NCBI RefSeq assembly: GCF_932276165.1
Contig: NC_064001.1
Location: 7,633,501-7,697,500, forward strand
Source: Plutella xylostella
Taxonomy: Eukaryota > Arthropoda > Insecta > Lepidoptera > Plutellidae
Reading direction: 5' to 3'
Length of the DNA stretch: 64,000 nt
Shown here: piece after piece, positions 44,235 through 56,779 of the stretch
How the letters are laid out: every line of letters starts with the position of its first letter
Numbering within the stretch: the first letter of the stretch is position 1
Position numbers and translations under genes: made by a program
The notes under the pieces: model-generated
What the model was told of the DNA's origin: nothing
The model's input: the letters and a program-made list of their open reading frames with translations, nothing else
Database searches by the model: none

Positions 44235-46260
44235 CTAACCGTCTTTCCTCATAATAAACTCTCACAGTTCTAACTGTAACAGTAATCAGTGCAGTAGATA
44301 GCTGTCAGCGAGGGAGTGCGAGTAAGCGAGTCGTGTTCTCGATACAGAAGTATTTGATATCGTCGGCATTATGCCGCCGCCCTCTCCGGTGTTTTATTGC
44401 AACATTCCGCCCAGTTTGGTGGGCTGCCAAAATGTTGTGGTAAGACTATAGAAAAATACTGCAAACGAGTGAAAGTCCAGGGAGAAAGGATTTGTAATAT
44501 TTTGTTTTGTTTTGCAGTGAAAAGTTGTAGTTTTGGCAAAGAGGTCTTTCCCAGTGGTTTCCAATCCGCAACCCAACGGATTCCGTTTCTTTGCTCATTT
44601 TTATTTCTTCCTATCTAAAGATTTCTTACTACTTTTTTTTTGGTTGGTTATTTTCCAAGTTAGTAACTTTTTTACTCATAGAACTCTCTGACGCTGATTC
44701 GTCTTGTCTTGTCACAACACTGTCCTCCAGCTTGATTGTTTTGGTAGATGTTACGAACCCGAGGATTATTTTGTATCGCATGCGCTACCGACGACCTGGA
44801 CCGTGTTGTAATCATAAATAGTAGGACTGCTGGAAACTGGCGGCTGGGGCTTGATTGCGCTCTCCATGGGAGATTTTTGCAATAATCACCACGCTGGGCA
44901 TCGCAGACGCTGCTGAAAGAAGTAAACTAGACAATTATGCGGGCAGGACTAAAGAAAATTAGGAATACAATGTATCTTATGTAGATTTAAGTAAGTTAGT
45001 GAATAAATCGCTGTCACTCAACACCAGACACACAATGCAATAAGTATAACCATTTTCTTAGGAGTCTCCGCTCGCTCAGTCCTTCTCATTTTAGTACATA
45101 CTTTAATAACATTTGCTCCGAATGTTTCGTATAAATTGTCTTAGGAATTTTTTTTATTTATTACGATGTCTCTCCCGACTCTCTTTATCAATCTTCCTTT
45201 ATTTGGCTGATGGAGAGTGATGTGGCTAATGTGATAAGTGCGGGAATACTATAAAATAAAGGAAGAAAGCTACTCTGCAACCTTGCTCCTAATTTATTCG
45301 TTAATATTAGAAACGGAAAGTGGAACGACCATTTTCGTAGATAGATTATAAAAAATTGAAGAAATATGGATTAAACAAAAAAGAGTGTAGGTTATCCGTC
45401 ACATCGAAGAAAGAACCAAAATATGCGGCTGAAAACTCAAACTTCAGTCACACAGTTGGTTAGCAAGAAAGAAAGAAAAAAGTAGCCTGAACTTTGCAAT
45501 AGAAGCGATCTCGACCCATGCAAATATCATCCCATAAGACCCTCAGACATCCCCAATCACCCTAACCCCAATCAAACATTCATATGCTGGCCACGACTGC
45601 GATTTGCGATGCGCGACAACATATTGTGGGTCTATTATACCACACAAAGCTTCGTCACTCTTCAGCAGTCTTTGTAGCTATGCAGTGTAGGGTTAACAAC
45701 TTTTTTGTGTTTTAAATGTGTAGATACCAAATTTTTTTATTTTACAAGAGCCGCTGGCAACAAATAATTGATAAATGTTAGTTTGTCTCGGTAAACCATT
45801 AACTTTTTCATGGACTTTCAAGTTTTGGCTGTATTTATTTATTTATTTTATAATTGTCGGGTCGCTAACAGCGGTATGTTAACTTATAGTAAATAGTTAT
45901 CATAGGATCCAATCTTTATCTTAAAATTACGCTAATTCTTGGCTGCATTGAAATCGTGTATAATCTTAATTTTAATTCACTGAAAAGAGCGGTAGCTCGG
46001 TGCTTGGCTCACTGCAAAAATAAGCAAATATTTATTGAGAACTTAAACTTTTTTTATTACTATCGGATTGGTTTGGCAACCCTCAACTAAAGTGGGGTTG
46101 AGTGCTAACACAATTGGCGGCTGAGTAGCCCAATAGTCAAGCGAAGTAGGTATACCTTATACAGTAGGATTTTGAGAGTAAATATGTTTCAAAACTTTTT
46201 CCAGTTTTCTTGGTTGATTCTATCGATTGACGGGTTCTATTACACTAAACTCATTTAGGT
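44235..46260. other. Non-coding DNA, weakly GC-richer at 44.24-44.55 kb
   Basis: 44,300-44,560 has overlapping open frames on both strands without motif. 44,830-44,920 contains CTCCATGGGAGATTTTTGCA and CACCACGCTGGGCATCGCAG, which resembles an interspersed repeat. No gene supported. Confidence 0.3.
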
Positions 46261-46267
46261 TTTATAA

Positions 46268-46409
46268 AGGGTGACTTTTATCAAACGCTAAACGTATTTA
46301 AAATTGTATTCAAATAAAATTTTATAATATACATTTTGTAATATACATTTTGTACTGTCAGATGTTTGACAGGCTGCTAAATACGTTTAACGTTCGGTGA
46401 AATTCCCCC
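46268..46409. mobile_element. PIF/Harbinger-like MITE, copy 2
   Basis: AGGGTGACTTTTATCAAACG and TAACGTTCGGTGAAATTCCC are the family ends, with TAA duplications at 46,265-46,267 and 46,410-46,412. About 142 bp. Confidence 0.75.
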
Positions 46410-46844
46410 TAACAAACGTAAAATAAATACGACTAAACTTTTAAAAAATAAGAAATTGTAATACTGCAGGTGTACCTACCCGAAATACTATTTCTATTAC
46501 TCATTATTGACAAACCGTATAATTTAATACATAAACTCTAGCAACCATGGCACGGCACTGGGTTAATAAACTCTATCTTATATTTACGTAGTGTTTGACA
46601 AGGGAAGGGCAAAGAAATCCATTTTGGAATTTAATCTCGTCCAAAGATATCTACTCTGTGATTTATTGGTCTGCTCTTTTTTCATTTCGAATCCGATTTC
46701 CTGGTGCCAGGTCAGTGTTCTGAGAAAAATGGCCGACATTATTTTCCATAGTCCAAGTTTGGAAAAGTCTTCTTGCTTGGAGCAAAATTTTATTGTTGTT
46801 ATTGTTTGTATATAATATATCACACGTACATCAATTTGTACATA

Positions 46845-46952
46845 GGGTGGCTTGCACGAAAAATTAAAGCGATTGCTCTCTTGCTCTGACATTATACTGT
46901 ACAAGCAGGACAGCAATTAATTTATTTGCATTAAAATTGGTGCAAACCACCC
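46845..46952. mobile_element. MITE with GGGTGGCTTGCAC ends, copy 1
   Basis: GGGTGGCTTGCACGAAAA pairs with TTGGTGCAAACCACCC. A second copy is at 54,118-54,217. About 108 bp. Confidence 0.7.
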
Positions 46953-47250
46953 TTAACTTTATCTTTCAATGGTTAACTTTACGCTCAGTACAGTACGAAG
47001 GAAATTTCTAAAACAGTTCGAAGTTTGAAACCAAGTACCTATGTAGTATTTTTCCCAAAAGGAAATAAAATTTTTAACCCCGACAAAAAAAAACGTGTGT
47101 TATAAGTTCAACGTATTTGTGTATGGATCTGTGGTGGTAGCTCCCAAACGGCTGAAGCGATTTTGATTTTATTTTGGTAATGTTGCCCGTGTGTTCTAAA
47201 ATATATTTATCAAAATCAGCTTAAACTTTCAAAAAATATGATACTTTTAG

Positions 47251-47395
47251 TACCAATTTCTCCATAGTCGGTTATCTAACCGACCAGGGATGGTTCATCA
47301 GTTATACGTCATCTCCATATAAAATTCTTGACAGATATGTCAAAAATCAACCACTAATACCTGGTTATGCTCTAACCGACTATGGAGAAATTGGC
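47251..47395. mobile_element. MITE with CCAATTTCTCCATAGTCGG ends
   Basis: Nearly perfect inverted ends: ACCAATTTCTCCATAGTCGG at 47,252 and CCGACTATGGAGAAATTGGC to about 47,396. About 145 bp, no coding content. Confidence 0.75.
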
Positions 47396-47884
47396 ACAGT
47401 GTTTGAATGTCGGGTGTTTTTAACGTTGGTTAGATTATACCATGGTTATAGCCTACCTAGATCACTTTTCTTCTAAGCGTGTCGATGACAAACACACAGC
47501 TTCTAAGAAGTTGGGAATGCTACTCGTGGTTCGGTACAGAAATAGCTGGAGTGTTGGTAGTCCACTCACGCGCCCCCGATCGCTCGTCTCTCAGCGAGCG
47601 CTAAGCTAGCCGCTGTCTTTACCATGTGTTAAGGCGAAGTCCTTCTTAGGGTCTTACACTGGACTGTTTGTAAAAATGACAACCATTACTTAAAAACAAA
47701 CAAAATTCTGATAGATTGACACGTGATTTGACTAATGGTACAGACCACGGATCTAAAAACCGCCCCTTAGAAAGTTACTTAAATTCTTTTAGCACTTCTC
47801 TGCCACGAATCAAATTTTGTCTTGGCCTTCGATACATTTGTTTTTATTTTTGATAAAACCCAGATTTTGAAATAGTATGGCACC

Positions 47885-48323
47885 TATGTTTATTTTTATC
47901 AACGAGTGATTTGATTTATTTCATGAATATGCCATATGATGTTATATGCCCATGTATACATTGCCTAGATATAATAACACTTATGGAACTAGGATATGGA
48001 TGTATTTTTTGCCGGATATTGTCAACGAACTTCCTAACGACCTTCAGAATCTATATATAAATAGCAATATTCATAAGTATAAAGGTAAGATAAAAGACTT
48101 TCTTGTTAAAAATAAGACATCTAGGAACTGTAATATATAAGTTAATTGTTAGATACTTAAGTAGGTAATGTAACTCTGTTTCGTTTAAATTAGTTAAGTA
48201 ATTAGTAACTTTCTGCCAGTAACACTCGCTGCTACAGATAAACCTAGTGGTTTCCGATAGTGGCTAGATAGAATTAAGTAAAAACATGTAATTGGGATAA
48301 ATAAATGATTTAAAAAAAAAAAA
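47885..48323 (+). mobile_element. Truncated LINE 3' end with poly(A)
   Basis: A short frame (47,946-48,140) encodes a LINE C-terminal tail. LPRYNNTYGTRIWMYFLPDI and VNELPNDLQNLY follow the usual R..N.TYG.R....LP...N.LP pattern of insect LINEs. It is followed by a 3' UTR, an AAATAAATGATTT signal region and an A-run at 48,310-48,323. Strongly 5'-truncated. Confidence 0.65.
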
Positions 48324-48324
48324 C

Positions 48325-51300
48325 ATTTCTGCATAAGTTTATAACTTTTAAACGAATCATCAATAAAACTGATAAACCTATATTTTATTTATAGGTTACC
48401 AATACGTACTGTTTCATTAATGTACTACACGCTCCAGGCAACCACATAATATATTGGGATATTTCTGATACCGCAATGAATAAATTACTTTTAATATCAT
48501 GAATGTAAATTGATGCAATAATGCAATAGTAAACTATAATTTGTTGATGCAGCGGCATGTCGTAATATAATATGTATAACTTTTGAAGTTTTCTTCATAA
48601 ATTTTCAACATGACAGTACAGTGCTCCAAAATTGATAATGCGCATAGAAATCTTTGACAGATCGGTTGTTTTCGATTATGTGACACATGATATTGACTCT
48701 TATTTCTTTCCAACAAGGTGCAAAATGCAAGTGTTTTTTTAAGGCTCTTACGATTTAATGATTCGGGTGTGAAGATCTGCATGTGCATTATTAATTTTGG
48801 ACAAGTGTATTTTGTTTGGTTAGCTGTTTAAAATGTGTACTTACCTCTTTTAAATTTTACCACTACAGAATGCGAGACGCGGGATTTAAACTGTCACTTT
48901 AGTATTAAATGCAACGCTTTGATTGGCGGAACAGGCTACAGAATGACAGGTCGAATCGGTTATGAATACGAATTTATCGCACTCATGCAGTCAGACTTTC
49001 GTTAATTCCATATTTTTCAGTATGGAGTGCATGAAAAGAGCCTCCTTGAGTGACGTATCAACTGTACTTACCTTTTAAGCTTCCAGTGCATTCTGGACTG
49101 TCAGCGACTGACACGCCATGCACAACATGACTGGCTAATCGTTTCATCGCAGTGACAAACCCTAGTCCAGCTCTAGTGTTTATTACCGACATGCTAAGAA
49201 GAAGTTTGTCGACGAGACTTCGCCTTAAGCACAAGCGAAGTAAGTGTGTAACTCGAGGTAAGTTTAAGTTACAGTGAACTTTCTAAACTATCTGAACTAG
49301 TTTCCAAAAGATTGATGAGCCTTTGTTAACTTGGCCACTTTGCAATATAATTAAGCCACGGTACAGTGTCGCTACTATAAATAAATTTTATAGAGTCCCC
49401 CATAATGAAGGCATACAGATTTGTCTTCATCTAACTGTCCGTGGAAGCTACTTAGTAACTTTTTTCTCAAAGCGTAATCGATGGCTTTATGATTGGATTA
49501 AAATAGGGCACCACAGCTTTATTGGGAGCAATGTATTATTCAATTAATGTTTTTATTGTCCCTGCATAATAGGTTTTCATATGTTACTTATGTGAAATGT
49601 TAGAAGGTGTATCCTTAATTGAATACGGGACATGTATAACCAAAAAGGTAACACATATCAGGGAGAAGACCTACATTGCATCAACTCGACTGATAAACTA
49701 CAGAGCCCCCAGTGACTGCGGGTCCCTAAAAATGGATATTTTAGGTCCTTGTCAGAGCCGGCGACAGTGATTGACAAACGATTTAACGAAGGGCGAATGT
49801 GAATAGACTTACCTGCTTTTAAATCCAATGATTTCAAGTATTTTTCCTCCCTAAGGGAGATAAATGATTAAGTGAAATTTTGTACGTAATATTATGCTAA
49901 TGTCACACTGGGTCGAAGATATTTTTTTATAACTACCTACCTACACAAAAATATGATGCAATGTAATTTTTCCAAAATGTCTGTAAATACGTAAATATAC
50001 CTACTTGTCTTAATACCTTTTCTGAAAAAATAGCTAACTCATAACACTAACTAGTAAGCAAGCTCATTAACAATCGATTACCTATACTAAACAACAATCG
50101 ATAACTATAATACACAGTCTAAATATTTTATTTCACAGTTGATTCAACGGCTATTCTATATCCATAAGTACAATCTTTAAGTGTCCTTTTAAGTCTAGAC
50201 ATAATGTACTATGGCTAGCCCCATTATCTATATAAAATTTTATGTCTTTCACAGTTGAGTTCTAACTGTAAAAGTCATGAAATAAACATTAAATTCTTCT
50301 TAAAGCTCATAAATTAAAGCTCATCTAACAATTGGAGTTTTAAAAAAACCGACTTCAAAAATCACTTGAGATTTAAGGCGTTTAAGAGTTTAATGTACCT
50401 ATTAATAACTATAATAAAGTTTGTATGTAGGATCGATGCAATATTTTTTATTCATCTATCTTTCACTTATGAATGAGTCAGAAGGAACTATTTGCGTAGG
50501 AGACAAACAATCATAGCTTTAATTTTTTACACTTTTTGACAACTACGTCCTAATGTCTACTGTTATTATACGAAACAAAATTATAATTTTAAATACATTC
50601 TATTTGCAACTTAGGAACATGGCGTGGGCGTCAACATTGTAGCACCTCCATAGCTATAGCTATAGCTTCTGACACAATGTCAACTTGAGTGTTGGCACAG
50701 TGTCAACATCGCCTAACTCAATGTCGTTGAAAACGGCTTCCTTTGTATCAAGCCGGGTTTTTAATGAGAATAAATATAATTTTGGAAGAAAAGCGATCTT
50801 ATAAGTGTTTTTTTTTAGTAATCATGATCAACATTGGAATTATTAGGTATTAATATCTAAGATGACCGCTCTAACTGGTCTCAATAGTTATCTCCGCATC
50901 TAATCTAATATTATTAATCTATCTAATATTTAATCTCGGCTTTACTCATATAACTTCCAGCTAAGTATATAAAAGGGATGTAAGTTCCTAACCATAAAGA
51001 TAAAACCTACACGACTACAATCTTTCACCGAAGAAAGCCGGTGTCACTTTTTTAAAAACTTTCCCCAAACAGTTCCAGGAAAAAGAGGTCAAAATCTAAT
51101 CCGTTACTATTTTCTTTTTTCCGAGCATTTTCCTCACCAGCCAGTATTAACAATAGGCCTCATTTCTGATTCTCGCGAGCACAACGGGGCTAATAAATCC
51201 TCCTTTGAGTTGCATTGAAAAAGTTCTTTTCAGTGCGAATGCAATAGGAAACGTTCTTCAAGATATGAGTAGACGAGGGATTATCTTGAATATGAATAGA

Positions 51301-51960
51301 GGTTTACCTGATACAAATAAAATACGTTTAACGTAATGTAAGAGACAAAATAATAATCGTTATTTGAGATTTGTTATCATAAACAAAAATCGTTTGAGGA
51401 TTAAGTTTAGTTCCTGCCGAGACTTATTGCTTATTTTTTTCTTAATCTAGGGCACTAACTTTACAACTTAACTTTATTTCCGGAAAATTTACAATTTAGT
51501 AGACCAAAATGAATAGTAAATTACCGCAGAGTAAATTTACGTAGATCTAGTTTAGATTATTTCAAATTTATACGACCGTATAAACGCCAATATAAATTGA
51601 GTTTCTACAAAGTAAGACTACATAAAGGTGTGGTAACCGATCAAGCTTTTCTAAAACGGCGTTTATATTTGTAAAAAGAAAATAACTAATCGGCTATCTG
51701 CCGTTAAAAAAATCGTCACATTAAATTTAATCTTGTAAGAATATTAAAGGCATTTTTACCGCATATATAATAATATAATATTATGTATGTATTTGTTACA
51801 GAACTTTACGTAGGTCTTTGGAGTTTCTGAGAGACTGCATCATGCATTACTATGCATACGATGCATTAAATAAATACGGACATATCCTATGACTTCAGTT
51901 AACAAAAAATACCAAGTAGTGGTTTGTTATTTAAATTTTTATACAAAGTTTTTTTTTGTT
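48325..51960. other. 3.6 kb of AT-rich DNA without recognised features
   Basis: No inverted-repeat element, SINE or protein domain was found. A short tandem TAGCTATAGCTATAGCTT lies near 50,650. The stretch is cleaner of repeats than the rest of the window, so it may be intronic or regulatory host DNA, which is inference from absence. Confidence 0.3.
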
Positions 51961-51963
51961 ATA

Positions 51964-52396
51964 GAGTGAAACCTGGATCAGTGAGATTCCAATGGACCAA
52001 CATTTTTGTCCCACTTATAGAGGTATTCCACTAAGACAGTGTCTCAGATATCCAGGTTTTAATAATATAAATTTCATTTAGAGAGCGTCTCATAGTAGAT
52101 GCGATTACACAAACAGGAATATTACATGTAGTCCCAGTTAGAGAGGTTATGAATGTATGTATCTCAGTTACAGAGGTAAATAAATTTAAAGTTTTATTTC
52201 AATACTTTACAAGAGTTCATTAAAACATAGTTATTGTCTCAGCTATAGAGGTAAATAGCTTTCTCAATTATAGAGGTAATATTACCATTCAAATACCTAT
52301 ATCATAACAGGGGTAATCAAGTGCCGGGACCTCAGCACAAGACCCAGACATGGAGCTTTCCCACTTATCCAGGTCCTACTTATCCAGGTTTTACTG
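51964..52396. mobile_element. pogo/Tigger-like non-autonomous element
   Basis: Ends GAGTGAAACCTGGAT and, read inwards from the right, CAGTAAAACCTGGAT agree in 13 of 15 bases and match the CAGTNNAACCTNNAT style of pogo-group elements; both are flanked by TA. The interior repeats a word of the form CTCAGTTATAGAGGTAA at least five times (near 52,016, 52,140, 52,164, 52,233 and 52,255). No transposase frame. Confidence 0.65.
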
Positions 52397-52399
52397 TAT

Positions 52400-53065
52400 A
52401 ATAAATATTTATATTTAACAACTAAACAGCCGCTGTAGTATTGAGGATTTACCTGATTACAAATCATAAATGAATAATTATAACTTCGATCACGTTTGCT
52501 GCTAAGTAACTGTAGAAAGCTACAAGCTAAAGTGAATCCAAGCGAGGCCTGAAGCGAGGGTTCAGAAGCTAAATGTCTACAACTATAAATTGCAAAGTAG
52601 CTGGCGTATGAAATTGAATTTAGCAAACTCAGTGCCAAAATTGTGTCATTTTTTAAACCAGTTAGTGTTCCTCAAAAAGTTTGTGTAAAAACTAGACCGT
52701 TTAAACGTTATGATCACTTCCATCCTGTAAATTTCAGTTTCTTGTCACTTTTTTGTAATGGGTTTTTCAAAAAGTTTTCTACGAAAGCAATTTTCAAGAA
52801 AATGTTCTGCTTATAATTTTGAATTGTTCGTAAATCCTCGTTTATTACTTACTTATTAAGTTATTACCTCGACCCCTTGTTCAATTAATTAATTTTCCTT
52901 AATAATGAAAGCCACGACTTCACACGACGATCCCTTTGTGACACAAAATTAATTGCAGTACACACAATTTACAAATATTAATTATTTTTGACATCTTGTA
53001 CGATACGTGTATTAGGCTGCCTGTCCACCAGACTGGTGCGGGCTAGCTACCTCGATACATAAATA
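52400..53065. other. Non-coding DNA
   Basis: The 113-codon minus frame 52,297-52,638 spans the end of the transposon and is judged spurious. Nothing else. Confidence 0.4.
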
Positions 53066-53067
53066 TA

Positions 53068-53170
53068 TACAGGGTGTTGCAAATTGTGATATTCTAAGCC
53101 GAAAAGGGGTGACTCGGGGGGTCATCTTAAACAACTTTAGTTCTACGACTTTTTAGAAATTCGCGAACCC
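53068..53170. repeat. CAGGGTGTTGCAAA MITE, left part
   Basis: ACAGGGTGTTGCAAATTGTG, TAAGCCGAAAAGGGGTGACT and TTTAGTTCTACGACTTTTTA show the family order. No right end was seen nearby. Confidence 0.6.
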
Positions 53171-53433
53171 CGACCCTTTATTATTATAATCTTATAGATA
53201 ATGTAATATAGAAACATTTATAATTTTCATGAGAAATATCGCAAGAAGAAAACGTGACTTAACTAATAAAATATCCAAGCAAATTGCAGAAAGGACCCAC
53301 TTTAGGGAAGAGTTTACGATGCAACGTAAAAAGTTACGCCACGTCTTGTAACATCTGAATTTTACTGAACCTTCACAAATATAATATTATATTTAAAATA
53401 TATTATAAAATCATATTTTTTGTTGCATTTTAA

Positions 53434-53543
53434 GGGTCACTTTTACCAAACGCTAAACAAATAAAATTTTGAATACATTTTGTAATAACTGACACACGTT
53501 TGACAGGCAACTAAATACGTGTAGCGTTTGGTGAAATTCCACC
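53434..53543. mobile_element. PIF/Harbinger-like MITE, copy 3
   Basis: GGGTCACTTTTACCAAACGC and GCGTTTGGTGAAATTCCACC with flanking TAA on both sides. 110 bp, the cleanest copy. Confidence 0.8.
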
Positions 53544-53547
53544 TAAG

Positions 53548-54115
53548 AATTCAAAAATAGTACAGTTAAATACCTTATTTTTGTTCAAGTTTTGATATTT
53601 TAATTAGATACACGTTGTAGGTGTAAAATATCAAATATACTTATACATGTTTAAACATGAAACCCCGACAAATCTGAACACTACGGCCGCTTAATTTCAA
53701 AACCCTCCATAACATTACCAGTTCGCCCAAAAGTTACCGACCGTGTCTAAAAACAATTTTAATTTTACCCACACACAAAAAGCTGTCTAATTTCAGAAGG
53801 AAAGTTTGTGTAACACAGTGCGGTTCAATCCGTTCTACCATTCCGCCTCACCTGAGGTGCAATATCGAAACACTCTGTATAGCGCGGCTCTAGCACCCCC
53901 TGTATACCGGCTGGGATTTTATCAGTGGTCGTACTGAAAGCAGTGAGTCATATATAAATGAGAAATGCTAACAAAAAAGTACATAAGGCTAATTTTACTA
54001 TGAAAAAAAAGGTTTATTTACAGGATGGTGTTTGTACGTACCCATATAGGTGTCAATTCTGAAGACACAAAATTTTATTTTGCTGGGTATGTCAAACTGA
54101 AAATGTTAACACTCG
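53548..54115. other. Non-coding DNA
   Basis: Nothing recognised. Confidence 0.35.
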
Positions 54116-54117
54116 TA

Positions 54118-54217
54118 GGGTAACTTGCACCAAACATTTAATCAAAATTTAATCTATTGCTCACAGCAATATACATTATAGATTTAAATATGTGTAAATA
54201 TTTGGTGCAAGCCACCC
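54118..54217. mobile_element. MITE with GGGTNNCTTGCACC ends, copy 2
   Basis: GGGTAACTTGCACCAAACAT and ATATTTGGTGCAAGCCACCC. About 100 bp, relative of 46,845-46,952. Confidence 0.7.
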
Positions 54218-54219
54218 GA

Positions 54220-54845
54220 ATTATAAACAAGCAATTTAAGGTTTTAACAGCACAAAAAATTTAATTTGTGCCTTCAGAATCAACATCATTGACTCACTTA
54301 TAACTGTCTATCACTGATAAGTTTCTACCCTGTATAATCTGTATTCGAGTGGGAAGAGTACAGAACCCACTCAAATATGCCGAAAATTTCATTTCACAAT
54401 CATGCAACGGCAGATGAGTTTTCAATTTTATCACATCCGTGTCTGTGACAAGTTAAAATGTATAAGGGACATTGTTTTATGATCCAGTAAGTAGTATTTG
54501 TAGTAATGAAGATAAAAATTGCTGCTAAATTTTATATGATTTTATATTATTAATTAGGTAGTGCATCTGAGCTATATCATTCTGAATATTTCCTATTTAA
54601 ATCTGGCCCTACGACGTAGTAACCTAAAGAACGGGTTTTACGGTCCACAGCTTTATTAAAAATCCAGTGAAAGACTGAATTTAAAAAAGAAAAACTTAAT
54701 GTGAGCCTCAAGACTTAATTAAAACTCTTGATTGTTACTGCTTGGTACAGTTTTTGTATTATAACTTATAACAGTTAGGTATTTTATGAAAAATTGATTT
54801 TAGCCGACACAAATGAGAGAGGTCTAAATGTGAAAAGACAGTTTC
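54220..54845. other. Non-coding DNA
   Basis: Nothing recognised. Confidence 0.35.
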
Positions 54846-54849
54846 GTTC

Positions 54850-54910
54850 ATCATCAGCCCGTAATGGTCCACTGCTGAACATTGGCCTCTCACAAGCACC
54901 ACCATAACAC
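54850..54910 (+). repeat. CATCAGCCCGTAAT repeat fragment
   Basis: CATCATCAGCCCGTAATGGT then CCACTGCTGAACATTGGCCT. A longer copy lies at 56,428-56,585. Confidence 0.6.
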
Positions 54911-55180
54911 ACTGAAATTCAAATTCAAATTCATTTATTGCAAGACAAGTCACATTGTGTAATTAGGTGGTAATGAGTTCATTAGTTACAAATGTGATAC
55001 TCTGTAAGGGCGCAGCAACCAGAGGGGCTTAAAGGGGCACTGTCTTCGGTCTTCCTCATCTATCCTCAGCCAGCTGGTTAGAAACTTTGAATGTGTTATT
55101 TATCTCTATAATTAGTCATCTAATATTTTATTTTTAATTGTGGTCGGACGTGTAAATCAGAAAAAAAATAATGTTCTTAA

Positions 55181-55299
55181 GGTGGAATTTTACCAAACGC
55201 TAAACGTTTTTATGTAGTATCCTGTCAAACGTCTGTCAGTTAGCACAAAATGTATTTAAATACAAATTCAAATACGTTTAGCGTTTGGTAAAAGTGACC
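55181..55299. mobile_element. PIF/Harbinger-like MITE, copy 4
   Basis: GGTGGAATTTTACCAAACGC and GCGTTTGGTAAAAGTGACC. Left flank TAA (55,178-55,180); the right flank TTTAAA does not give a clean duplication. Confidence 0.7.
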
Positions 55300-55320
55300 T
55301 TTAAATATTAGATCCAAGTT

Positions 55321-55483
55321 CTTAAGGCTGTCACTCAAGCCAGAAGAAAATCAGAATCTGTCAAATCTAGTGAGGGGAGGTTGAGGTATGCGGGGCGTTC
55401 TACGGACAATGACATGAAATTTCAACATAGTACTCGAAAACATAAAAGTGAAGACATGCCACTTTGTTAAAAATATACTAAGT
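55321..55483 (-). repeat. Inverted copy of the 12.78-kb repeat
   Basis: Reverse complement of 12,783-12,945, including TTGAGGTATGCGGGGCGTTC and GAAGACATGCCACTTTGTT. Confidence 0.7.
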
Positions 55484-55489
55484 ACTAAT

Positions 55490-56324
55490 CTTCGAAGTGG
55501 AACTTCGATGGTACTAATATCCTATTGTTTTGTACGTGATACGAGAACATTTATTTTTAATTGAAAGTACTTTTAATATTTAATATACTTACTTACCTAC
55601 CTAATCAATTATATGTAAGTATAGCTGACATGGGAGCTGAGTTTAAATTGTACAGGGCCTCTGTAGTGTGCATTGTTAATCGTCTAGCAATTAATAAAAG
55701 TGCAGTTAAAACAAATAATCAACATATTATTATAATTCAAGCGTATGATACAGTCCCGCTTCGCTTCATTCTGAACAACTTTACTTCTACGACTTTTGGA
55801 AAAAAAAAAAAAAAAACATGTCAAGAATATTTTATTGCTGTCAAAGTACAAACGTACCTAACAAAATACATATCAAAATCATAAATGTATGTAGTATACA
55901 AGAAAATAAAGCGTGTTAGTGAGATAATTAAGTAATACCATCAATAAAAAATTATTATTATTATTAATTATTTCTATGCTCGGATTCCTTATTCCAAGGA
56001 AAAACTAATTTCGCAACACACCCCCTCGCGGCAACGCGCGGCGCGCGCTAAAATGAAAAAAAAAACACTTATTGCACCTATGGTTTATAATTTTAAAATT
56101 TTCATCACTAATACCTATTTGTTTTCGAAAATAATTCTTTAAAACTGGATATTTTCCTTTGTAAATTAAAAGTACTTAATTAAGATAGTATAAATTATAG
56201 TTTTTTGTCTTATTTCAAAGTATATTCTGTAAATATTTTTTTTCTTATTGAGTTAGTTTAGTTTGTGTTTATTAGGTCCCTAAGTACTAATTGTAAATAA
56301 AAAAATACAAGAACAAAATATAAA
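55490..56324. other. Region upstream of the transposase gene
   Basis: Contains a MITE relic near 55,766-55,810 (CATTCTGAACAACTTTACTT then CTACGACTTTTGGAAA). A GC-rich knot CCCCTCGCGGCAACGCGCGG is at 56,022-56,050. The promoter and left terminus of the transposase-bearing element should lie here, but no inverted partner of its right-hand ends was found. The predicted start codon is preceded by AACAAAATATAAA. Confidence 0.35.
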
Positions 56325-56371
56325 ATGCCAAAACGCAAAAGTAAAACAAGAATGAAGCAAGGAAAACAATT
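56325..56371 (+). CDS. Transposase exon 1
   Basis: ATG in AATATAAAATGCC context; peptide MPKRKSKTRMKQGKQ, strongly basic. Donor TT|GTAAGT at 56,372. It leaves two bases (TT) that join the first G of exon 2 as Leu. Confidence 0.6.
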
Positions 56372-56707
56372 GTAAGTACATCTTCTCTCTTTGTATCAGT
56401 TACGGTTTTTGTCAGTTAAGTTTTTCAATCATCAGCCCGTAATCGACCACTGCTGGGCATAGGCCTTTCCCAAGGAGCGCCACAACAGCCAGTCCTCGGC
56501 CATCCTCACCCAGCCACTACCGGCCAGCGAGCCGGAGGGCGACCCACGCTACGTTTGCCTGTTCCTCCGTGATTATGATGATCGGTGAAACTGATGATGA
56601 AGTCCAGAGTTTACCTCTGAGATATAGTAATTAAAGGCAAATATAACATCAAAAGACAAATATAATGTTAGTGACGTCCTCCATTTAATTAATTTTATTA
56701 TTTTAAG
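56372..56707 (+). other. Transposase intron 1, carrying an interspersed repeat
   Basis: GTAAGT...TTTTAAG. Positions 56,428-56,585 are a CATCAGCCCGTAATCGACCA repeat (GGGCATAGGCCTTTCCCAAG, CCACTACCGGCCAGCGAGCC), also present in fragments at 24.23 and 54.85 kb. Confidence 0.6.
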
Positions 56708-56779
56708 GATGGAGAAAAAACATGGCTGCCCATCTACTGTGGCGGTAGCGCCTCGCCAATCAGAAGATGAAAATGATGA
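56708..56779 (+). CDS. Transposase exon 2
   Basis: Acceptor ATTTTAAG| and donor GATGA|GTATGT. Peptide MEKKHGCPSTVAVAPRQS then EDEND. The residual GA joins the first G of exon 3 as Glu. Confidence 0.6.

Noticed and set aside
46584..46916. 110-codon minus-strand ORF
   Set aside because: Overlaps a MITE at its 5' end and a competing plus-strand frame; composition is random.
52297..52638. 113-codon minus-strand ORF
   Set aside because: It crosses the boundary of the pogo-like element and has no domain or splice support.
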